DNA from: Ectobius pallidus
Taxonomy: Eukaryota; Arthropoda; Insecta; Blattodea; Ectobiidae
Direction of reading: 5' to 3'
Length of the DNA: 64,000 bases
Assembly: GCA_964059195.1 (NCBI GenBank)
Contig: CAXKWD010000011.1
Span: 17,471,478-17,535,477, forward strand
Below are positions 1-11,900 of the stretch, piece by piece. Under the pieces are notes generated by a model. That model did not search any database and was not told the origin of the DNA. It saw only the letters and a list, made by a program, of their open reading frames with translations. Each line of letters opens with the position of its first letter. The stretch's first letter is position 1. The translations under genes and the position numbers were made by a program.

Positions 1-2842
1 TCTAGTAATAACTAATATCTCATTAAGAATTAATTACTGTGTAATGTCGTTGACAGATTAGATTAGGTGTATCCAAGTCTTATTGATTTATTTTTCATTG
101 AGAGAACTTCAGGTTATAGACTTTATCAATTTCTTGAGGTCATAGTTGATTTTTTGCTACCAGTATCTGTATTTATCTTAAACTTATAGATTACTTTTTA
201 AAAAAGGAATTATCAACTGAAAATAGATATTGTGACATTGTAGCTAGTAGCTGTGATAAAGTCTGTGTGGTGATACTGAATGGTGTCTGCCTAAAAGTGC
301 TGCCTTTCGGACACAAAGTAAATTGTTCTGTATCCAAGAACAGATGGTTTGTAATATAATCAGTGGTCAGTCATTAGTTGGACATATTTTGTACCAGAAT
401 TGCATTATCAGGTGAATTAATATAAAAGGCTTTGTTAATAAAATACTAAATGAAAAAATTACTGTGGAAGGCATACCTTTTTTCTATTCTTATGTAAGAG
501 CAAAGAAAATTGAAGAGATTGTGCATCTAGAATTTGAAGTCATGCGTGTCAAATTGCTCTCTCTATTTATCCTCTTTGCGTGCTTAATAATACACAGCAT
601 GGCGTTTATAATTGATTATAGTATGAATCTTTATGGCAGTTAGTTCCTTTTATCCTGTCTCTCTCTCTATTAAGTGCCCATCTTAAAATAAATATTAACA
701 CTTGAAATATTTATGTAATGGCACCTTATTTGAAGTAGTAAATGAAAATATTCTAAAATTGTATTACGGATATGCCATGGCACAGGTTGTTTGAGCTATT
801 ATTCTAGAAGTTGTGAGTTTAGTTCTCAATAAGTTCATTGAGATTTTTAGAATGGCTTAATCCTTTTGACAGCATTGTTACTTGGGGTTTACTCAGCCTG
901 TAATAACAAAAGTTAGTACCAGGAACATTTGTGGGGGTAAAGATGACCAATGCATGTGCTGATTGCATGAAAATCCAAGAACAGAAATATCTAAGTGCCT
1001 CTTGGATCTCTGTAAGGAAGTTCATTCATAAAGGGATTTTTTAGAATTTCTTGTTTTAACTTACATAGTGTCAGTAGAAAGTCATGAATTTCAAGCCTTA
1101 GTTTAATAGCTCCAGTATTCGTTATATTTTCTGTTTCTGTGCTGAAAATGATTGTATTGTGTTTTACGCAGGTGGAATAAATAAAATAAAAACAAAAAAT
1201 AAAATAATTACCTTATTATTGTCATTTATACTAGTGATTCCTAAATGTTTTGAAGGTTGTACCAACTAGTCCTGAAGTAAACTTTTACCCACTACAAGCA
1301 TATATTAAAAAGTGTCATTGACACTTTTGTTAATGGGAAAGAGGGTTCAAAATTTGACGGTTTATCATGAGTAGAATCTGGATTTCTAAGGAAAATGCAT
1401 ATTTATTTATTGACTCCCAACATAAGCAGAAATGTTATATTTTGTATGACACTTCTTGACAAGCAATTTTGTCTTTAATTGATAGTGCTAATTTTGCTTT
1501 TTCTGAGGGAAATTTCAACTGATATTAATTTAAATAAATATGATACAGGATGAAATAGCGAGGATGAGTCATGGTAAGTAATTATTTAATTCGGCATTTG
1601 CCTTTACAACTGAGGAAACCATGAAAAAACCCATGTCAGATTGGCCGGCCATGGAATTTGAACCTGGGACATTCCATATGCATGTCCAAGTCATTACCAT
1701 CTCAGCCAGCTCCAAACTAGTGGTGCTGAATTACCGGTAATTTGTAATTTTCTTCTGTAATCATAAATAAACAAACAATTGAAAATAATTTGTCAGTTCC
1801 TCTAAAACATGAGCACAGCACACTGGTTTATGTAACCCCGTGTGTCTCACAACACAACTGAGTTAACATGCATTTTAATGGATGGTGAAATACATCACCT
1901 GAAATATTTAGCTACCTGTAGCAAATCACAGAAAACAGGGAACTGATAGTGTTGACATTTCTTGACAAGCAATTTCATCTTTATTTGATAATGCTAATTT
2001 TCCTTATTCTGAGAGAAATTTCAACTGATATTAATTTAAATAAATATGGTATATGACTCTATACGTTGACTCACTTTGAATCGCTTTCATGAAGAATTTA
2101 TTTTCTCTATTGGCATGCAAAGTGGTTGTGCGTCGTATATACATATATACATGTATGCATCAATAGCAAGGCCAGCAGTAATGCACGCTGATGCATATAT
2201 ACAGCTGTAGCAGTGAAAGAGTTAAAATCTCAACCTATGAACTGTCTTAGCATGCCTAAACTCATTCTATCCATTGTGTTCAAGCATTTTGTTAGCCCCA
2301 CTTTCTTCTTGCTGAGCGTGCTTTCTAGTCCAGTTCTTTTGAACGCTTGTAGTTCCAGGTAAATCTGTGGGGAAGCTTTGAATGAGTGAACTCGATGTAT
2401 TGAGGAAGTCCCATTTTTCTTTTCATTTCATAATTTGCTTTGGGGTGAGTCTGTATTGTCTCCACCTAAAATTATAGGGTCTTCTGTTAAATTCCTTTTA
2501 TTGCAACCAATGGTCATAGTATGAGGACTCAAGCTCTGGTGGAATGATATATGGCAGGGGAAATAGAAGCATCTCGAGAAAACCTGCCCTGACCCCATTT
2601 TGGTCTTCTGTATTCAGTGTCAGTTCCTTTCTGCTAAAGAATGTGTTTTTTTATAGTTATAATTCAGTGATTGATAATTTTAAAAGAATGTAACCTTGAG
2701 ATTAAAAGACAATGTTCTTTTATTTTGAACAAATTTGCACTTAGTTTCTTATTTGTCTATAAAAATAATTATTTATAAATTATTAACATATTGTAATTGT
2801 TAGTAATGGTGATGTCATGTTTGAATTCTGATATTGTTGCAG
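1..2842. other. Upstream non-coding sequence, partly repetitive
   Basis: No exon or recognisable ORF. It holds a pair of 90-bp diverged direct repeats (1453-1542 and 1959-2048) with a reversed tRNA-like SINE fragment between them at about 1595-1720 (B-box-like ATTTGAACCTGGG). A promoter could not be identified. Confidence 0.5.
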
Positions 2843-2909
2843 GTCTTGCAAACACTGAAGTTTAGACAGCAACAGGAACCATATAATGGACGGAGATGGG
2901 GATGATGAT
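2843..2909 (+). CDS. TTC39B: TTC39 exon 1: 5' UTR end plus start codon (CDS 2886-2909)
   Basis: A TTGTTGCAG acceptor ends at 2842 and a GTATGT donor starts at 2910. The ATG at 2886 opens MDGDGDDD (residues 1-8), phase 0 at the donor. An in-frame TGA at 2856-2858 lies upstream of the ATG within the same exon, which supports this start. The acceptor implies a further 5' UTR exon upstream, which I could not find in 1-2842 and which may lie outside the window. Confidence 0.75.
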
Positions 2910-5900
2910 GTATGTATCAGTATTTAATTTCCACTACTTTCTAACATTGTTGCTTAATTTAATGAATTTACTTGTTTCATGTGATAAAAAGTGTAAAATA
3001 GAGATGAGAACACACTTTCTTCATTTGTCTTTTCTTTCTCATCCATCTATTAAGACGATATGTTTCTTTTAGCACTACATACAACAGTTAAATAAGATGA
3101 TCAATAGTAATAGCAAGAGTTCCATTTTTAAGGATTTTGTTTCATAATTTGATGACTGTGCATTTTGAGAAATAGTTGAGAGAGTATGATAGTATACAAC
3201 GAAGGTATATTCATATACCCTGTAAGGCTGAATGTTGTTGTCATAAATATGAGTTGACTTATGAGATGCTTGTCTTACAACTAGTAGTTTACAACCAGTT
3301 TTTGCCTTGTTTTCAAGAATGGTTTTCTTATTACTGTTAGGTCTTTCCTTAATGTGTGAAGTTGCAATTAAAGTGATTTAATATATACTTTTAACTTACT
3401 TCACTTACCTTTTCTCTTGAAGAGAGGTTTTGCTTCTAGTTCCATTTTTCGTCAGCCATTTGTGGAATGTTGAACACATACTATATTTTATTACAGTCAT
3501 ATAAGTACTGTAACAACAAAAACAAAATTATGACACTATTATTTTATACAGTACCGTATTGAAAAGACAATAACTCAAAAGGAGAAATAATTTTAGACAA
3601 ATGAGAGTAAAATAGGATGAGACTTTCTCGGGGTTCCAGCCGGGTGATGCATTTAATAATTCCGAGCTTCCGGCTGCTACTAGCTCTGCAGCCATCTTTT
3701 GGGAGGATGTTATGTAAGAATATTATTAATATTCTCATATAATGTCCAACAGAGACAATAATCTATGGTTCGTGAATGTATATATATATCCATCTTGGAT
3801 GTTATCTAGTTTGGAGAAGGTGGTTTATTATGGTTATAGCCTAGAATGGCGACCTGCTGGGGGTGGGCCAATGAGGAAGCAAGAAATGGTTGGTATGAGC
3901 TCTCATTGGCTTATACTGTGGAACTCTAATCTCTGTCTGGAAAAATGGAATATTCATTGCCGGTTTCCAGGCCTAGCTCAGCTGGAGGCCAGTGTCTGTG
4001 TTGCCCTGAAATTGTATCTCAAGACCTTTAAGAACTGGCCATTCATACCAATCATTTCCTGCTTCCTCATTGGCCCAGCATGTCTTCTTTCTATATAATA
4101 ACCTACCGTTCGCCGCTTGGGTGTATAGGCAGCATACTTGCCATCCACCCTGGTGTTCTGGGTTCGATTCCTGGCCAGGTAGTGGGTTTTTCGGTAATGA
4201 AAAATCCCCAGGTTCGGGACTGGACATCACCTAGAAAAATTATAGGCTATATTAAAAAAAAAGCCTTAAATTAAAAGTGGTGACTGCTAGAATAGGGTAA
4301 AGGGTATTCACAATAGATCTATTAAGGTCGCAGTGCTGAGAAGCCGAAGGGCTTACACTACCCCTCAATAATCTAATCTAATCTAATAACCCACCTTTTC
4401 TGTACTAGCTCACTTCCACCCAGAAGATGGCTGCAGAGCTAATATCAGCCAAAAGCTCGGTATTAACAAATCCATTCACTCAACTGGAAACCCAAGAGAC
4501 TCTCATCCATTTTCAAAATCAGGAAAGCCTTAAGTCAAGAGTAAAATAAAATATTGTGGGTTCAGCACAACCGTTTGGAGTCCTAGGAGTAACATGTACT
4601 TTTAATTGATCCTGTACTTTTGGTTAAGAGCAATACAAAATATGCTAGCGTTTTTATTGCTCATAGAGGATGTAGGCAGTCTCACAACTTATTCCTGTAT
4701 GTACCTAAAAATACTTATGATGGTTTCCTGCTGCCTTCAGTAAAGGGATAAGATTATGCTGGATAAAACCGAGATCCCAGCCACAGGAAAAAATAATAGA
4801 TTTATGTTGGATGCTTCAGTGAGAGAGATACATCCAAGAAGGATTTGATCTCATGTGATTGCAGTTCAGACTCACTGCCATATGAACTAAGAATTTAATA
4901 AAGTTTATTCATTTTCTAGATGTTTAGTATGGCTTTTGTTCTGATGAATGGGGAATTTGCATATTCATTATTCCTTTTAATGGGCCAAATCATCCTGCCA
5001 TGTTAAATTAATGTCCTAAATCAGTGGCCAGGATTTTAATATGGGGGTGCTAAAAATTATAAAATACATACATAATAACTTTTCTTAATTTATTATAAGC
5101 TCGTGGAATTAATTCTTCAGTTTTCTTTATAAGTTATTCTTGTTCATTGAAGATATTATCTTATTGCAAATATCATTAACATTAATTTTATTATTAATAT
5201 TAGGTACCGGTATACTATTATTATTATTATCATTGTCATTATATCATCATCAACAATACAATTTTCTATCTCATCTAATGTTTATAAAAAGTTTGATATT
5301 CCATTTTAAACACATCACAATACAACATTTCGTTCTACTTTTGAAATACACAGTTATCATACCAGTAGTCCTAATCACAACTGAATTTGATCACTGATAG
5401 TATTGGGTTCTGTGTTTTTAAAGCAATTATGTGAAGCGCTGTAGCAAACAAGAGTTAGAAGACTGTATTTATACAATCAAAATGTAGAGACACTAAATAG
5501 ATTCAAATGAAAGCTAACAAACAGTGGGCATGGAGACTGTTGTAAAGAACACAGTACTTCAGTCTATGCAGTTCAGTATTTTATATACTTAATACATTTC
5601 GGTTTAAATCAGTGGTTTCCAACCTGGGGGGGCATGATGCATTTACGGGGGGGGGGGGGGATCATGAACAGCTCAAGAGAAAGCAGAAACAAATGTGACT
5701 GGAAGAATTTTGAAGCAGTTTCCTCCCTATTTATCCAAGAGTGGCCAAGAAAGCCTTAAAGTCCTCATACAAATCACCATAATCATTTGAACGTGGAGAT
5801 TGACCTTAGGTGTGTTTTAACCAATTTTACACCAAACATTCAGGGGTTCTAGAAAAACAATTTCAACTGTCTCACTGATGTTCTGAATTTTTTCTTGTGA

Positions 5901-8900
5901 CTTGCATCACATAAAATTGTTAGGTGTGAAATAAGTGTTGTTCAAGTGAAAACAATATCATAAGTAGGGACCGGATTCTTAGGTTTTTACCTATTTTTTT
6001 CCTTACTTCCAAAACAAAAATCGCTCATACACTTTTTCGAATCATGTCCATAGGATTCACCTACATTAATTCTGTGGTACCTAAAAATACCTAAATCGTG
6101 TATAAAAACCTAAATACACCTAAACGGGATATAAAACCTAAAATATCTAATTTAGGCTCCTTTTTTGTCTTTTTTGTTTGTCAGTTGAGAAATCGATATT
6201 TTGCGAGGAGAGAATAATTTTTGTCGGGTAGAAATTAATACCACCAGCGTTTCATTCAACCCATTGTCGTCTAGGATGGACAGTATCAAGAGAGAAAAAG
6301 AGTACCGGCGTATTCTTTTAAAATATTAATACGAACAACCATTGTTGCCATGTAAGAACAAGGCTATAGATTTCTGTGTTTTAAAGCCCGTTTTTTGCCT
6401 TTATTACTGCCCTGTTATTCATACTGAGCGGTCACACTGTGAGTTTTAAGAAGACGTGTTAATTATGCCGAAACAAATAAAATCGAGTTTAATACGGCAG
6501 TGGATTGGCGACGACCTGAATTTCACTACAGATGGCAAAGTAATATTTTGTCAAGCCTACCAGAAACGGGGGAAGTTTTCGTCCCTAGTTGATCTGTTGT
6601 GCGGTTAGCATGCGTAACAACTGAAGAAAGGAAAATAATCAGTTTCACATTATCCACATCCAACAATGAAGTATTTTACTCACTAAATTAGAAGCATCGG
6701 ATTCGAATCCTGAGAAGGGTAGTGTCTAGATACAGTATTAACTATTAACTAAAAGATAACAGGAAGAACTTCACAGTTGAGAATCTTGAAAGATATTTAG
6801 TGATATACTGTAACCAGGAAATGTGAGGCAATATAAAAATACTGTACAAACAGACTAAAACTTTTAACAGCGGTGGATAATTCAAACACTCACAAGCAGC
6901 ACAACGTTTCAACTAGATCCTTCTAGTCTTCCTCAGGCACTGGTTGGCAGATCAGCTGGGTTGAGCGTTGCAACCCCCTCCACGTCACCATCATCATCGG
7001 TAAGGAGTGGGTGGGCAAATTCACAAAGTGGACGCTCAGATGCATGAAGGAACATGGTGTTACGTTGGAATCTCTTAATCCATTCAGTAGGAATTGCAAA
7101 GTCAGATTCGGGGCATTTATTAATAATCTGCCAACTAATTTTAGGGGGAACATTGTCCTGAACCATTCTACGAATTACACTAATCCATTCGTCTCCCAGG
7201 TCACCCTCGTAGTTATTAACACATTTGTCCTGATTACTGGCAATATGAACAGCTTCACAAATATTTCTTTTAATTAAGTCCCTTTCAACTTTCACCACTT
7301 CCAAATCTTTAATGCTGTGCTTTAAGGAAACCATATGTTGACTTAATCCAGTGTTGGTCTTCAAATTACGAATATCCCTAACATGCTCCTGGAGCCTGAT
7401 TTTAAAAGCTCTCCCAGTTTCGCCATAATATACCCCATCACAGTCATTACAAAGAACAGAGTAAACCCCTGGGGCGTCAAGAAGGTTTATTTTGCAACCA
7501 GCTTTTTTATGTTGTAAGAAAATATTCTCCAAAGTACTCCCTACTTTAAAAGCAGGTTTTAAACCATATTTACATAGCACTTTGCCAACATTCTGGCTGA
7601 CACCTGGTTTATAAGTAACACTTACATATTTGTCTGTGGGTTTTTTTTCTTTTTTACTTGTCTGCTCAACACCCGCTTTTCTCCAAATCCTTTCAATAAA
7701 CTTCCCAGTGTACCCATTAATTTTTGCAAGCCTAATTATGTTTTTCTTTTCTTCAAACAGATCTGCAGGATTATTACAGATTTTTAAGGCTCTAGTGACA
7801 AAGTTTTTCCACACATTAGATTTAGTTCCATGGAAATGTGCTGATTTTTTATGAATATATTGTTCACATTTGTTAGGTTTCCTGTACACACCGGTGAACA
7901 CACGAGGAGCGACAAAGCGAATACGTAAGTCAAGAAAATTTAGACAATTGTTAACCGATTTTTCAATAGTGAACTTGATACGACCATGACAAGCTCCGAA
8001 CTCAGCTAATAAGTCATTCGAAATGTCACAATTAGTAATAACCAGGCATCATCCACATATCGTAAATACATAACCACACTTTCCACATTTTTAGTGATAA
8101 TAGGGTTCTCTAGATAGTACATAAATATGTCGGACACAAAGCCCGAAACAGGGTTGCCCATAGCCAATCCCTCGTCCTGGGAGTATATTATACCATCGAA
8201 AATGAAGACATTATAATTAGTACACGCAGCATACCATCTACAATACTCATTTGCCACAATCGAGTCCACGCCTTCATTTTCGATGGTATAATATACTCCC
8301 AGGACGAGGGATTGGCTATGGGCAACCCTGTTTCGGGCTTTGTGTCCGACATATTTATGTACTATCTAGAGAACCCTATTATCACTAAAAATGTGGAAAG
8401 TGTGGTTATGTATTTACGATATGTGGATGATGCCCTGGTTATTACTAATTGTGACATTTCGAATGACTTATTAGCTGAGTTCGGAGCTTGTCATGGTCGT
8501 ATCAAGTTCACTATTGAAAAATCGGTTAACAATTGTCTAAATTTTCTTGACTTACGTATTCGCTTTGTCGCTCCTCGTGTGTTCACCGGTTTGTACAGGA
8601 AACCTAACAAATGTGAACAATATATTCATAAAAAATCAGCACATTTCCATGGAACTAAATCTAATGTGTGGAAAAACTGTGTCACTAGAGCCTTAAAAAT
8701 CTGTAATAATCCTGCAGATCTGTTTGAAGAAAAGAAAAACATAATTAGGCTTGCAAAAATTAATGGGTACACTGGGAAGTTTATTGAAAGGATTTGGAGA
8801 AAAGCGGGTGTTGAGCAGACAAGTAAAAAAGAAAAAAAACCCACAGACAAATATGTAAGTGTTACTTATAAACCAGGTGTCAGCCAGAATGTTGGCAAAG

Positions 8901-11900
8901 TGCTATGTAAATATGGTTTAAAACCTGCTTTTAAAGTAGGGAGTACTTTGGAGAATATTTTCTCACAACATAAAAAAGTTGGTTGCAAAATAAACCTTCT
9001 TGACGCCCCAGGGGTTTACTCTGTTCTTTGTGATGACTGTGATGGGGTATATTATGGCGAAACTGGGAGAGCTTTTAAAATCAGGCTCCAGGAGCATGTT
9101 AGGGATATTCGTAATTTGAAGACCAACACTGGATTAAGTCAACATATGGTTTCCTTAAAGCACAGCATTAAAGATTTGGAAGTGGTGAAAGTTGAAAGGG
9201 ACTTAATTAAAAGAAATATTTGTGAAGCTGTTCATATTGCCAGTAATCAGGACAAATGTGTTAATAACTACGAGGGTGACCTGGGAGACGAATGGATTAG
9301 TGTAATTCGTAGAATGGTTCAGGACAATGTTCCCCCTAAAATTAGTTGGCAGATTATTAATAAATGCCCCGAATCTGACTTTGCAATTCCTACTGAATGG
9401 ATTAAGAGATTCCAACGTAACACCATGTTCCTTCATGCATCTGAGCGTCCACTTTGTGAATTTGCCCACCCACTCCTTACCGATGATGATGGTGACGTGG
9501 AGGGGGTTGCAACGCTCAACCCAGCTGATCTGCCAACCAGTGCCTGAGGAAGACTAGAAGGATCTAGTTGAAACGTTGTGCTGCTTGTGAGTGTTTGAGT
9601 TATCCACCGCTGTTAAAAGTTTTAGTCTGTTTGTACAGTATTTTTATATTTCTGACCGGTGGAAAGTTTATGGACTTTGAATTTGTTAAAAATGTGAGGC
9701 AATCTTATTATTTTCACTGCTTCTTTTGAGTGTTTATTCTTTCTTTCTGCAATTGTATAATATTGTCCTAAACCAAGTTTACACAAATTTAAGTCAATTT
9801 TGTTAAGTTAAACTTTACAAGTATTATGTATTCAATCCTATGTAGCACATTGAAATTCATTAAACCAATTATTCCACCCGAAAACGATATTTTGGACAAA
9901 AAACCTAAAAAAAAACTATTTCACCTAATGGAAAACCTAAAACAGTGTTTTTAAAAACCTAAAAATCCGGTCCCTAATCATAAGCTATTCAAGCAAGACA
10001 TAAAGACATTTCTATTTCAGCAACCAAGTCCTTTGAAACCCTATAGTTCTGTGTTACTTTACGTTTGGTAACCCTCTTTTACTAAAGTGTGAATTGCAGA
10101 TTATTGTCATATAAAGTTCTTTGTAAGAAGCAAAAATAAATAAATCAATAAAAATAAATAAAGTGAATAAATATAGGGGAGCCGATGGGATATTCTGGTG
10201 TTGCAAAGGGGGGCACCAGGTAGAAATGGTTGGGAACCACTGGTTTAAATAGATACGAATTAAAATTTAATAAGTGGCATTTTTTGTTACAATTTCAAGG
10301 AAGGTTGTTGGATACCTTTTATTGTTTTACGCTTCAATAATGCATGCTGAGCTCAGCAGATCACAAAGGAATGCCACTTGTCATTGATGAAATTATCACT
10401 ACACATTACTTCTGTAGGGCATGTATCAACCATTTATTTAATTATAATTTTATTATCAGTCTTATAGCATTCACATGAGAGAGTAAGCTCAAAAAAGTAC
10501 AAAATTCAGTATGATATTTTTAAAAGAATTATTAAAAAATCATACCTGAATAATGACTAGACCTGGGATTTTAAGGTAAATGCCTATTTTGTTCCATATG
10601 AAATAACATGAACATTTTGAAATATGTGGAGTGCTTAATGATAATTCACTTACATTTATAGAGTTTTATAGTGCCCTAAAATGCCTATTTGGACCTTTAG
10701 AGCCTATTTTACTATTTTATTGCCTAAAATGCCTATTTTGTACATTTAAAATTAAAATTCAATTTCACAATCTTATAATGGACATCCCTCAATGAAAAGC
10801 AGAACATCAGTGGTGGGTTTTTCACAGAAACTTTATTATTCCAAACAATTGTCGCTAAAGGAATGCTGACTTACGAGGGAGGATTAAAGGGGAAGGACTA
10901 CTGTGTCAAGTCACCAGTGAAAGAACATCTGTTTAAGTGAATATGGTTCGTGATGCCTAATTTTGCAGTTAATTCTGTTAAGAATAGGTTTCTTGCAGTA
11001 AAAAAAAAAGACCATGTTACAGTTTAAGTATATATTGTATATATTATTGTATATTATTGTATATATTATTTTATAGTCTATTTTCTATTTACACATTTTT
11101 AAAGCATATATTAAATGCCGATTTTCTATTTTGAAAGCCTATTTACTTGTTTTAAAAGCCTATTTTAGGTGCCTAAAACTAATTTTTTTAGAGCCTAAAA
11201 GCCCAGGTCTAATAATGACAATTAATTATTACTATTATTTTTAAATTATATTAATTTTATTAAGTAAGATTTAAGTAGACGTTAGGAGTGTTCCAGATAT
11301 TTTCATTCCGTTGGCTTAGGCTAGCTTCTCTACATTTCCATCCTTTTGTTGTGTCTTTTAGTATGAATAAACCATTGTAATATTTTTTCTCTTTTTTCTT
11401 ACAGTTTCAAGATGCTTACGAATCTCAGCCAGTGTAAGTACATTGATTTTCCTGCACTAATAACTTCTTTTTAATTATCAGTCTTAGTAATAATACATTC
11501 AGTGATGGTAAAAGTACTAAAAGAAAGTAATTGGGCTGAATTACAATTACCTGAGAGACATTTTACTTAATTACAATTACAAATTACTTTTTCAAAAAGT
11601 AATCAGTCAAATTACAATTACATTTACAATTACTTTACAAAATGGCAGTACCTAAAAATTCCTTGTTTTTGGTATGTTTTGGGCACTAGCCCAAAGTATT
11701 AATGAATAAACAAAAAAAAGAAAAAAAACACATCAATGAGAATATTTTCGGAAACGTTGAGTAACTTTTTGTTAATATTAACTCTAATTTGGATAATACA
11801 AAACAATACAAAATACACAAAAACAGTAGTGATGACGATATAGCAAGCGAGAATGATACTAATGATTAAGAACTACTAAATTGTAACAATTACAATTTTA

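Larger units (their letters stand above)
6833..9689. mobile_element. Penelope-like element insertion: two head-to-head 5'-truncated copies
   Basis: Left copy on the minus strand, right copy on the plus strand. Arms 6830-8207 and 8272-9650 are nearly perfect reverse complements around a 64-bp loop (8208-8271) that is extra 5' sequence of the left copy. A 14-bp direct repeat AAATGTGAGGCAAT (6819-6832 and 9690-9703) flanks the unit and is the likely target duplication. The right copy carries about 40 bp more 3' sequence than the left (9651-9689). Confidence 0.9.
5965..9976. mobile_element. hAT transposon B nested in hAT A
   Basis: The termini are TAGGGACCGGATTCTTAGG at the left and its close reverse complement at 9958-9976. 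The 8-bp target duplication ATCATAAG lies at 5957-5964 and 9977-9984. Subterminal CCTAAA repeats are present at both ends. It retains the start of a transposase gene (6465-6608) and is interrupted by a Penelope-like palindrome. Without that insertion it is about 1.1 kb. Confidence 0.92.
5610..10242. mobile_element. hAT transposon A (outer element), interrupted by nested hAT and PLE
   Basis: The termini read CAGTGGTTTCCAACC at the left and, reverse-complemented, CAGTGGTTCCCAACC at the right. This is the classic hAT-type TIR. The 8-bp target duplication GTTTAAAT lies at 5602-5609 and 10243-10250. Without the nested insertion (5965-9976 plus one duplicated TSD copy) the element is about 0.6 kb and has no coding capacity that I can see, so it is non-autonomous. 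A 13-bp G run lies near its left end (about 5647-5660). Confidence 0.9.

Noticed and set aside
5140..5397. A leucine-rich 85-codon frame
   Set aside because: Low-complexity TTA/ATT repeats produce it; no domain or splice signals.
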